NCBI GenBank assembly: GCA_047639615.1
Contig: JBLIOL010000134.1
Coordinates: 1 to 13,536 of the forward strand
DNA from: CAYWNK01 sp047639615
Lineage (GTDB): Bacteria; Planctomycetota; UBA1135; GCA-002686595
Direction: 5' to 3'
Length of the DNA: 13,536 bases
Below the pieces are notes generated by a model. The model searched no databases. It was not told the origin of the DNA and saw nothing but the letters and a program-made list of their open reading frames with translations. The translations under genes and the position numbers were made by a program. How positions within the stretch are numbered: position 1 is the first letter of the stretch; each line of letters opens with the position of its first letter. This document shows positions 6,738 through 13,536 of the stretch, in pieces.

Positions 6738-8924
6738 ATGACTCTTTCCATCTACGTGGCCCAGGAAATGTGGCCGGAATTCGACGACGCTTGGAAGGGC
6801 ATGATGGCCTCTGAAGCTCCGGTGGATGAAGTCATCTCGGCCCTCAAGTTGGCCGGTGAACGCAAGCGCATCACGCGCTGCGTGCCGTTCGTCAAAGAAC
6901 ACGTCGTCCTCTTGGAGGCCGGCGACCGCCCTGGTGATGGTGCGCGCCTACTCGGCGCTGCGCTGATCGCTGGTGGCAACCCCCCCGAGCTCACCGATGA
7001 CCTAGTGCGACTGGCTACTTCAGCCTGGTCCAAGGAAGCTTGGTGGCTGCCCTACAAAGACCTGGCCGGCCTCGAAGAAGGCGCGCCCGATCTACGCACT
7101 CCTTGGCGCACCTTCGCCAAGATGCAGTCTTTCCAGGAGGGCACTCTCGTCTACCACCCCGGCGGTTGGGGAACCGGTGAAGTCACCGAAGTGATTCCCG
7201 CCAGCCTGGAGATTGACGTGCAGTTCGCCAGTGGCAAGAAGGATCGCTTCCCCATGAACGCGGCCATCGACATCTTCGAGCCCCTGATCGAAACCGATCT
7301 GCGCGCGCAAAACTTCCGCGACCCGGAAGGCCTGCGCAAGGGTGCTAAGAAAGAGCCCTTGACCGTGCTCAAGACCATCGTCAACGGTCAGTCCGGCAAG
7401 GCCACCACTTCGCAGATCCGCATCGCCATGATGGGTATCGGTGTCGAAGGCAGCGCTTGGTCGGCCTGGTGGCGTAAGGCGCGCAAGCAAGCTGAGAACT
7501 CCGAGTGGTTCGAAGTGACCGGCACCCCGGCCAAGTCCATCGTGACTTTGCTACTGACCGCCAAGGACCCGAGCGCTGCTTTGCGCAAGACCCTCGAGCA
7601 TGCCGCCGGCGTGGCAGAAGCCCACGCCAAGGTGCGCGATCTGCTGATGGGCACCACCAAGGAGGACCCGCTTGTGGCGGTCGCCTTGGAGATCCTGGGT
7701 GAGCGTGTCCTGCAGGAGGGCGAGCCCCTGCAAGAGCGCATCGCTGCCTGGTTGTTGCTCGCAGAACAGGAGGAGGGCATGCCTGACGCCATGATCGAGC
7801 TCCTGGGCGAGGTCGCCGCTGTCCCGAACGAAGCCGATCTTTCGACCCCGTCCGAGCTTTGGAAGTTGTTCCAAGCACTGCCCAGCCTCAAGGATCAGGA
7901 GCGCAGCACGCGCACCCTGCCCTACCTCTATGGTGAGGAGTGGCTCGACGCCGTCAGGCCCAACCTGCAACACGCTTCGCCCGGCATGGTGCGTCCCCTC
8001 GTGGATGCATTCGTCACCGCCGAGCGCCAAGCGGATCTGCTCGAGACCTACGCCGGCCTGCTGGCGCGTCCCTTGCGTGCCCCCTCGCTCCTGGTTCACT
8101 TGGCCGGCATGTTCGAAACGGGCGAGCCCTTGGGGAAGCGCTTCCCCACCGGAACCCAACGCGCTCAAGCTCTCATCAGCCTGGCAGCGAACCTGTTCAA
8201 GCGCCGTCGCGGCAACCCGCAGTTGACGCGCGTTTCCACGCGCCTCTCCGACACGCTCACCAAGGGCGCGGAACCGGTCATGCGACACTTGCTCGCCGAC
8301 TCGGACGCCACGGGCTTGCGCAGTCTGACCGTCATCTGTGCGCGCGGAGTTGAGTCCGACATCGACCGCATGGTCACGGGCATCGCACTCGACCTCGACC
8401 GTCAGTTCTTCGCTGGCAACCTCGGCCCCTTCTGGGAAGGCGACACCATCTGGACCACCAAGGCTGGCCTCGAGCGTCGCTCCGCCGAGCTGCGTGAACT
8501 GCAGGACGTCAAGATCCCGGAGAACGCCGATGCCATTGGTCGCGCCGCTTCCTTCGGCGACCTTTCGGAGAATGCCGAGTGGGAGGCTGCTCTCGAAGAG
8601 CAGCGCAACCTCACCACGCGCGCCATGGAAATCGAGGAGGAGCTGCGCAACGCGGACCTGCTCGAGAACGCCATGATCCCAGAGGACACGATCTGTCCAG
8701 GCACTAGCGTCAAGTACCGCGAAACCGACAGTGGCACCAAGGCCACCATCGCAATCCTCGGCCCTTGGGACGGCGACAAGGCCCAAGGCCTGCAGGTTGT
8801 TTCCTATCGCGCGCCCTTGGCCGCCGGTCTTCTCGGTCTACACACCGCTGATCAGGCCACCCTCCAATTGCCTTCCGGCACCTTGGATATCGAGGTGCTC
8901 GAGATCGGCATCATCGACGTCTGA
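6738..8924 (+). CDS. greA: GreA-like transcript cleavage factor with long N-terminal extension
   Basis: A 728-residue protein whose last 150 or so residues are a complete GreA. The coiled-coil hairpin begins at WTTKAGLERRSAELREL. The tip motif GDLSENAEW has the two acidic residues needed to stimulate RNA polymerase transcript cleavage (Asp608, Glu611). A C-terminal FKBP-like domain (PGTSVKYRE to LEIGIIDV) follows. Ordinary GreA is about 160 residues; the long form resembles the roughly 700-residue chlamydial GreA. In the extension, residues about 130-182 (FQEGTLVYHPGGWGTGEV to IFEPL) look like a small beta-barrel reminiscent of the CarD/TRCF RNA-polymerase-interacting domain. WSAWWRKARK (241-250) follows, then a helical, possibly TPR/HEAT-like region. 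I chose the ATG at 6738. The in-frame TTG at 6675 sits directly against the upstream hairpin. No strong Shine-Dalgarno is visible. It rescues backtracked RNA polymerase; the role of the extension is unknown. Confidence 0.88.
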   Translation: MTLSIYVAQEMWPEFDDAWKGMMASEAPVDEVISALKLAGERKRITRCVPFVKEHVVLLEAGDRPGDGARLLGAALIAGGNPPELTDDLVRLATSAWSKEAWWLPYKDLAGLEEGAPDLRTPWRTFAKMQSFQEGTLVYHPGGWGTGEVTEVIPASLEIDVQFASGKKDRFPMNAAIDIFEPLIETDLRAQNFRDPEGLRKGAKKEPLTVLKTIVNGQSGKATTSQIRIAMMGIGVEGSAWSAWWRKARKQAENSEWFEVTGTPAKSIVTLLLTAKDPSAALRKTLEHAAGVAEAHAKVRDLLMGTTKEDPLVAVALEILGERVLQEGEPLQERIAAWLLLAEQEEGMPDAMIELLGEVAAVPNEADLSTPSELWKLFQALPSLKDQERSTRTLPYLYGEEWLDAVRPNLQHASPGMVRPLVDAFVTAERQADLLETYAGLLARPLRAPSLLVHLAGMFETGEPLGKRFPTGTQRAQALISLAANLFKRRRGNPQLTRVSTRLSDTLTKGAEPVMRHLLADSDATGLRSLTVICARGVESDIDRMVTGIALDLDRQFFAGNLGPFWEGDTIWTTKAGLERRSAELRELQDVKIPENADAIGRAASFGDLSENAEWEAALEEQRNLTTRAMEIEEELRNADLLENAMIPEDTICPGTSVKYRETDSGTKATIAILGPWDGDKAQGLQVVSYRAPLAAGLLGLHTADQATLQLPSGTLDIEVLEIGIIDV

Positions 8925-8934
8925 GTTTGAGCGC

Positions 8935-8948
8935 GGGTCAAAAGACCC
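8935..8948 (+). terminator. Small hairpin after the GreA-like gene
   Basis: GGGTC-AAAA-GACCC, a perfect 5-bp stem with an AAAA loop, begins 10 nt after the stop codon. It probably stabilises the 3' end or works with the larger hairpin that follows. Confidence 0.4.
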
Positions 8949-8960
8949 ACTTCAACCAAG

Positions 8961-8994
8961 CCAGGGCGGCCGAATTTCGATTCGGCCGCCTTGG
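8961..8994 (+). terminator. UUCG-tetraloop terminator hairpin of the GreA-like gene
   Basis: The left arm 8961-8975 and right arm 8980-8994 give a 15-bp stem (one G-U pair) closed by a TTCG tetraloop. The tip reads CCGAAT-TTCG-ATTCGG. A T-poor tract (TCCGTTCCC) follows, so it would be a terminator of the weak-U type. Confidence 0.65.
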
Positions 8995-9051
8995 TCCGTT
9001 CCCAGGGGCCGGAGGGGCCGCCCAAGCGCAAATTCTCTAGCCGAGATGGGT

Positions 9052-9072
9052 TGATATCAGCGCATCATGATG
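9052..9072. promoter_or_regulatory. Candidate operator: two palindromes at the start of the ArsR-type gene
   Basis: TGATATCA (9052-9059) and CATCATGATG (9063-9072) are perfect palindromes 3 bp apart, and the second covers the start codon. They sit in an AT-richer patch of otherwise very GC-rich sequence. ArsR-family dimers bind such dyads, and autoregulation is common in the family, so this is the best operator candidate for the fused regulator and for ahcY downstream. No similar site occurs in the 53 bp before ahcY. Confidence 0.4.
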
Positions 9073-10104
9073 TACTGTTCATCTGTGCTTCTCGCCCAAT
9101 TGGACCCAACAGCCCTGCTGCGTGTACTGGCGGACCCCATCCGCTTGCGCATCTTGGCTCTACTGGAGCTGGAAGAGCTGGCCGTCGGCGAATTGGCCAC
9201 CTGCCTGGGCCTGGCTCAAAGCCGCGTCTCTAACCACCTACGGGTGCTACGCGAGCATGATCTCATGATCGAGCGCCGCCAGGGCACGCGCACCCTGCTG
9301 CGCTCCGCCCTGTGCGAGGATCCCGCCGACGATTGCGATCACTGGCCCCTGCGCCTCTGGCAGAGCCTGCGCGTGGGCCTAGAGCAGCTGCCGGAGCACG
9401 AGACTGACCGTATGCGCCTGGCTCAGATGCTGGCCGAGCGGCGCAGTGCTGATCCGCAGTTCTTCGACCACCTGGCCGGCGAGTGGGACAAGCGTAACGC
9501 CGCCTTTGAGACCGGCCAAGCGCGTCAGCGCGCCGTATGCAACCTCCTCGGCGGCGGCCTCGTACTGGCCGACCTTGGTTGCCGTACCGGCTACATGGCG
9601 CGCGCCATGGGAGCCTTCTGCAGCCGCTTGATCTGCATAGATGTGTCCAACGGCATGCTCGAAGAGGCCCAGCAGCGCCTCTCGACCCTGGGCCGCGTAC
9701 AGGTCGAATACCGCGAGGGCGCCCTGGATGAGCTCCCCATCGATGATGACGAGCTGGATGGAGCCGTCGCGGGCCTCGTCCTGCACCACCTTCCGACCCT
9801 GAATGGTGCCCTGCGCGAGATGCGCCGGGTGATCCGTCCGGGCGGCATAGCCGTGGTGCTTGAGCTCGCCCCCCACCGCGAAGACTGGATGAGCGCCGAA
9901 CTAGGCGATCGCCACCTGGGCCTAGAGCCCGCAGAGGTGGCTGCGGCCCTGCGCCGTGCCGGATTCGAGGATGTGCACACGGAGACGGTGGAAGATACCT
10001 ACCGCCCCGTTCCCGCTGGAGCCGATGAGGCTCCTAGCTCCCTCTCTCTGTACATCGTGCGCGGCCGGGTTCCCCAGCCGCGAACGGACCTAGCCTCACG
10101 CTAA
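9067..10104 (+). CDS. ArsR-type regulator fused to a SAM-dependent methyltransferase
   Basis: 345 residues with two domains. Residues 8-85 are an ArsR/SmtB winged helix: LRVLADPIRLRILALLE, then the recognition part GELATCLGLAQSRVSNHLRVLREHDL and the wing ERRQGTRTLLRS. The usual metal-binding ELCVCDL-type helix reads ELAVGELATC, so arsenic or metal sensing is unlikely. Residues 130-335 are a class I methyltransferase: motif I LADLGCRTG (168-175), with Arg where most relatives have Gly, ICIDVSNGMLEEA, LDGAVAGLVLHHL and MRRVIRPGGIAVVLEL. The segment LAPHREDWMSAELGDRHLGL is typical of this fusion family. ahcY lies 53 bp downstream on the same strand. I infer that the domain senses SAM or SAH and the protein controls the SAM cycle, similar in idea to SahR. 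The start is the first of two adjacent ATGs (9067, 9070); there is no clear Shine-Dalgarno. Confidence 0.88.
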   Translation: MMYCSSVLLAQLDPTALLRVLADPIRLRILALLELEELAVGELATCLGLAQSRVSNHLRVLREHDLMIERRQGTRTLLRSALCEDPADDCDHWPLRLWQSLRVGLEQLPEHETDRMRLAQMLAERRSADPQFFDHLAGEWDKRNAAFETGQARQRAVCNLLGGGLVLADLGCRTGYMARAMGAFCSRLICIDVSNGMLEEAQQRLSTLGRVQVEYREGALDELPIDDDELDGAVAGLVLHHLPTLNGALREMRRVIRPGGIAVVLELAPHREDWMSAELGDRHLGLEPAEVAAALRRAGFEDVHTETVEDTYRPVPAGADEAPSSLSLYIVRGRVPQPRTDLASR

Positions 10105-10157
10105 AGCGCGTAAACCCCCGTAAGCCCCGGCCAACCCTGGCCGAACCAACAAAAGTT

Positions 10158-11624
<1,467 letters not shown>

Positions 11625-11636
11625 GCATGTGCCTGC

Positions 11637-11654
11637 TCCCGATTTCGATCGGGG
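11637..11654 (+). terminator. Small UUCG-loop hairpin after ahcY
   Basis: CCCGAT-TTCG-ATCGGG (11638-11653, plus one flanking T-G pair) is a perfect stem with a TTCG loop, 13 nt after the stop codon and just before the main terminator. It probably protects the 3' end or assists termination. Confidence 0.5.
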
Positions 11655-11661
11655 CTCATTC

Positions 11662-11706
11662 CACGCGCGGGCAGCTCTTCGGGGCTGCCCGCGCGTGTTT
11701 GTCTTA
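11662..11706 (+). terminator. Strong intrinsic terminator of ahcY
   Basis: Arms 11662-11677 and 11682-11697 form a 16-bp, almost all G-C stem (one G-U pair) closed by a C(TTCG)G tetraloop, followed by TTTGTCTT. It is the clearest intrinsic terminator in the window and isolates ahcY from the histidine operon. Confidence 0.85.
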
Positions 11707-11722
11707 GGTCTACGGAAGGCCG

Positions 11723-11770
11723 GGAAGCGACAATCGGCCTGATGGCCCTTGCAATCAGCAGGTCGCTTCC
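11723..11770. repeat. 9-bp inverted repeat straddling the his promoter
   Basis: GGAAGCGAC (11723-11731) is repeated in inverted orientation as GTCGCTTCC (11762-11770), 30 bp apart. The right arm fills most of the spacer between the -35 and -10 boxes, so a protein bound there would block the promoter. A nested AGGCCG/CGGCCT dyad (11717-11722, 11735-11740) overlaps this region. It lies upstream of the predicted transcript start, so it would act as DNA rather than RNA. Confidence 0.4.
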
Positions 11771-11776
11771 TATTAT
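11749..11776 (+). promoter_or_regulatory. Probable promoter of the his operon
   Basis: TTGCAA (11749-11754), a 16-bp spacer, then TATTAT (11771-11776) fits a housekeeping-sigma promoter: the -10 matches 5 of 6 and the -35 at least 4 of 6. TATTAT is conspicuous in this GC-rich sequence. Transcription would begin at about 11782-11786, at or just before the ATG of the leader ORF. Confidence 0.6.
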
Positions 11777-11786
11777 CCCGCCTGCC

Positions 11787-11867
11787 ATGCAACGCCCGAC
11801 GTCTCCCAGCACGCACTTCCATCATCATGCCCCCTCGGTGGGTTTGGTGAGTGGGTGCGTTCTGTAG
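11787..11867 (+). CDS. hisL: His-rich leader peptide of the histidine operon (hisL-like)
   Basis: A 26-codon ORF, ATG at 11787 and TAG at 11865-11867. Codons 10-14 read HFHHH (11814-11828), four histidines in five codons, using both CAC and CAT. Position, length and His run match known his leader peptides (E. coli HisL carries seven His in a row). No Shine-Dalgarno precedes the ATG; the predicted transcript start is only a few nucleotides upstream, so translation would be leaderless or nearly so. The stop codon falls in the loop of a small hairpin. Inferred role: the ribosome stalls at the His codons when charged His-tRNA is scarce and changes how the downstream RNA folds. There is no homology evidence beyond the pattern. 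Confidence 0.72.
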   Translation: MQRPTSPSTHFHHHAPSVGLVSGCVL

Positions 11868-11957
11868 CGAGAACGGGCCACTTCGCCGACCCAAGCGGTC
11901 GGCCCTTCGGATTGTCTGAAGACGTGGATCGCTAGGTCGGCTCTACCCAGAGCCACC
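11849..11957 (+). promoter_or_regulatory. his leader attenuator region with competing RNA helices
   Basis: Helices seen by eye are as follows. Hairpin I is CGTTCT (11858-11863) with AGAACG (11870-11875), holding the leader stop codon in its loop. Its competitor is GAGTGG (11849-11854) with CCACTT (11878-11883). Hairpin II is GCCGACC (11885-11891) with GGTCGGC (11897-11903). Hairpin III is GGCTCT (11939-11944) with AGAGCC (11949-11954), ending 3 nt before the hisG ATG. The left arm of II can instead pair perfectly with a second GGTCGGC at 11935-11941, which would break both II and III. No T-run follows any hairpin, so control may be at hisG translation or by a non-classical terminator. Folding energies were not computed. 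Confidence 0.55.
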
Positions 11958-12833
11958 ATGATCCAAGAGACACTCGACACCGTCGTACACCTCGCCTTGC
12001 CCAAGGGCCGCATGCAGCAGGGCGTGCAGGAACTCCTCGCCCAAGCGGGGATTCGCGTCAGCACCGATGCCCGAGGCTACCGCCCTAGCCTCTCCATACC
12101 TGGCTTTGAGACCAAGTTGCTCAAGCCCCAGAACATCGTGGAGATGCTGGGGGCTGGCTCCAGGGACTTCGGCTTTGCGGGCGCGGACTGGGTGGCGGAG
12201 AAGGGCGTGAGGGTGATCGAGCTACTCGATACTGAGCTCGACCCCGTTCGTCTGGTCGCCGCGGCTCCACCTGGCTTGGTCGAGTCGGGCTTGGCAGCCG
12301 GCAGCAACCTGGTGGTCGCCAGCGAGTACGAGACGCTCGCTAGGAACTGGATGAGTGCCAATGGCGTCCAGGGAAGCTTCTTGCGCACCTACGGCGCAAC
12401 GGAGGTCTTCCCCCCCGAGGACGCGGACCTTGTGATCGACAACTGCGCCAGCGGCGCCACCCTGCGCGCCAATAACCTGCTGATCGTGGATGAGATCATG
12501 TGCTCTTCCACTCGACTGTATGCCTGCCCCAAGGCCCTTGAGGACCCAGCCAAGCGCGAGCGCATCGAAGATTTCGTGCTGAGCTTGCGCTCGGTCGTGC
12601 AGGCACGCGGCAGAGCCATGCTGGACCTGAACGTATCCTCCGCTGAGCTCGACGCGGTCATTTCAGCTCTGTCCTGCATGCGCGAGCCCACCATCTCCGG
12701 GCTGCATGGCCAGGGCGGTTACGCCGTTCGCGCAGCCGTGGAGCGCAAGGCGCTCCCCGGCATGATCCCGCTCCTCAAGGCGCGTGGCGCCACCGACATC
12801 GTGATCTCGCGCTGCGAGCAGATTGTCCCGTGA
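11958..12833 (+). CDS. hisG: ATP phosphoribosyltransferase, long form
   Basis: 291 residues; catalyses the first step of histidine synthesis, joining ATP and PRPP. N-terminal LALPKGRM (12-19) is the family opening, followed by KPQNIVEML and FGFAGADWVAEKG. The PRPP-binding segment is ATEVFPPEDADLVIDNCASG, then ATLRANNL (149-174 overall), a good match to the family. Residues from about 220 form the C-terminal regulatory domain of the long form (MREPTISGL, AVRAAVERKALPGMIPLLKARGATDIVIS), which binds histidine for feedback inhibition, so no HisZ partner is expected. The start ATG follows hairpin III by 3 nt and has no free Shine-Dalgarno, consistent with structure-controlled initiation. The stop overlaps the hisC start (GTGA). 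It is the first enzyme gene of the operon. Confidence 0.96.
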   Translation: MIQETLDTVVHLALPKGRMQQGVQELLAQAGIRVSTDARGYRPSLSIPGFETKLLKPQNIVEMLGAGSRDFGFAGADWVAEKGVRVIELLDTELDPVRLVAAAPPGLVESGLAAGSNLVVASEYETLARNWMSANGVQGSFLRTYGATEVFPPEDADLVIDNCASGATLRANNLLIVDEIMCSSTRLYACPKALEDPAKRERIEDFVLSLRSVVQARGRAMLDLNVSSAELDAVISALSCMREPTISGLHGQGGYAVRAAVERKALPGMIPLLKARGATDIVISRCEQIVP

Positions 12834-13536
12834 TCAACTCCAGCGCCTATCAAACACCGGAGCGCCCTAGCGGGGCGCAGCTCGATCTCTCACGCAATGA
12901 AGGACGTGCGCCGGGAGGCCTCGTTCAGCCACCGCTGACCGCAGGTCAGTTGGCCCAATACCCGGACCTTGGCCAGTTGACGGAGACACTGGCGACTCGC
13001 TTCGGGCTTGCTCCCGACCGCGTGCTGATCACCGCCGGCGGGGACGACGCGCTCATGCGAACGTGCTTGGCCACGCTCACGCCGGGAGCCAATGGCCTGC
13101 TCACCAAGCCAACCTTTGAGATGATCTCGCGCTACATCGCGCTTGCAGGGGGCAGCCTGCGCGAGGTGACCTGGAACTCCGGAAGCTTCCCCCTGGAGGA
13201 CTTCCTGGCAGGCATCGATGCGCAGACTCGAGTAGCCTTTGTGGTCTCCCCCAACAACCCCACGGGCGGCGTGGCCAGCGCGCAGGACCTGATCGACATC
13301 TCGAAGGCGCTCCCTGCCGGATTGGTGGTCTTGGACGCCGCCTACGCCGAGTTCACGCAGGCGGATCTCACGGCCACGGCTCTCGAGCTTGGCAATGTGG
13401 TCGTGGTCAGGACCTTCTCAAAGGCCTGGGGCTTGGCCGGGTTGCGCACGGGCTATGTGCTCGGGCCAGCTAACTGGATCGAGCGCCTGCGGGCCAGTGG
13501 GAATCCCTACCCGGTGGCGGCGGTATCCGCTGAACT
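12830..13536 (+). CDS. hisC: Histidinol-phosphate aminotransferase, N-terminal part (runs off the window)
   Basis: The open frame starts at GTG 12830, overlapping the hisG TGA as GTGA, and has no stop up to the window end, giving about 235 residues of a protein normally about 350 long. It is a fold-type I PLP aminotransferase that makes histidinol phosphate from imidazole-acetol phosphate. Visible: LDLSRNEGRAP (substrate region, usually LxxNENP), YPDLGQL, ITAGGDDALMR (usually xGSDExI), VSPNNPTG (residues 139-146), LDAAYAEF with Asp169 and Tyr172 for PLP, and the Schiff-base motif RTFSKAWGLAGLRTGY with Lys198 and Arg206. The overlap indicates translational coupling to hisG. GGDDALM in place of GSDE is slightly unusual. 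The operon context makes HisC the best reading. Confidence 0.92.
   Translation, partial: MINSSAYQTPERPSGAQLDLSRNEGRAPGGLVQPPLTAGQLAQYPDLGQLTETLATRFGLAPDRVLITAGGDDALMRTCLATLTPGANGLLTKPTFEMISRYIALAGGSLREVTWNSGSFPLEDFLAGIDAQTRVAFVVSPNNPTGGVASAQDLIDISKALPAGLVVLDAAYAEFTQADLTATALELGNVVVVRTFSKAWGLAGLRTGYVLGPANWIERLRASGNPYPVAAVSAE

Noticed and set aside
7551..8786. Minus-strand open frame of 411 codons inside the GreA-like gene
   Set aside because: It lies wholly antisense to a gene with clear GreA motifs and shows no domain signature. It is a GC-bias shadow.
10105..10157. Possible SAH riboswitch before ahcY
   Set aside because: Only 53 nt separate the genes. Beyond a GGCCA/TGGCC dyad I see none of the conserved riboswitch core, and ahcY is probably co-transcribed with the regulator.
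11825..12064. Minus-strand open frame across the his leader and hisG start
   Set aside because: It runs antisense to the leader region and hisG, with no ribosome binding site or motif.

Overview
The window is a GC-rich (roughly 65% by eye), densely coded piece of bacterial chromosome made up almost entirely of housekeeping genes. No tRNA, rRNA, insertion sequence, CRISPR array or prophage signal was seen. The best lineage clue is the GreA-type factor at 6738-8924. It is about 730 residues long, with a large N-terminal extension ahead of an ordinary GreA module, an architecture known from chlamydiae and relatives. Together with the high GC this suggests the Planctomycetes/PVC group, but that is an inference.

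Layout: (1) 3-644, the end of an unrecognised + strand gene that is cut by the window edge. (2) 653-5261, a tightly packed minus-strand cluster transcribed in the order amidohydrolase-like protein, tRNA-dihydrouridine synthase, BaiN/YhiN-like flavoprotein. (3) 5369-6559, an RlmI-type 23S rRNA cytosine methyltransferase, divergent from that cluster and followed by strong hairpins. (4) 6738-8924, the long GreA-like elongation factor, ended by a UUCG-loop hairpin. (5) 9067-11624, an ArsR-type DNA-binding domain fused to a SAM methyltransferase, then S-adenosylhomocysteine hydrolase (ahcY) 53 bp downstream. This is a probable SAM-cycle unit, closed by a 16-bp UUCG-loop terminator. (6) 11723 to the right end, the start of a histidine operon: promoter, short leader ORF, foldable leader RNA, long-form hisG, and the 5' part of hisC overlapping hisG by GTGA.

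The most notable finding is the 333-bp gap before hisG. A -35/-10 pair (TTGCAA, 16 bp, TATTAT) lies just upstream of a 26-codon ORF containing HFHHH (four His in five codons). The following RNA can form mutually exclusive helices, because the same 7-base arm can pair with either of two copies of GGTCGGC. The second copy also feeds a hairpin that ends 3 nt before the hisG ATG. This looks like a histidine-responsive leader-peptide attenuator. It has no U-tract after the hairpins, so control may act on hisG translation rather than by classical intrinsic termination. The encoded HisG is the long, histidine-inhibited form, which would give two layers of histidine control.

The second notable finding is the 697-residue amidohydrolase-like protein. 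It keeps the fold's N- and C-terminal signatures but appears to have lost every expected metal ligand, so it is probably not a working metallohydrolase.
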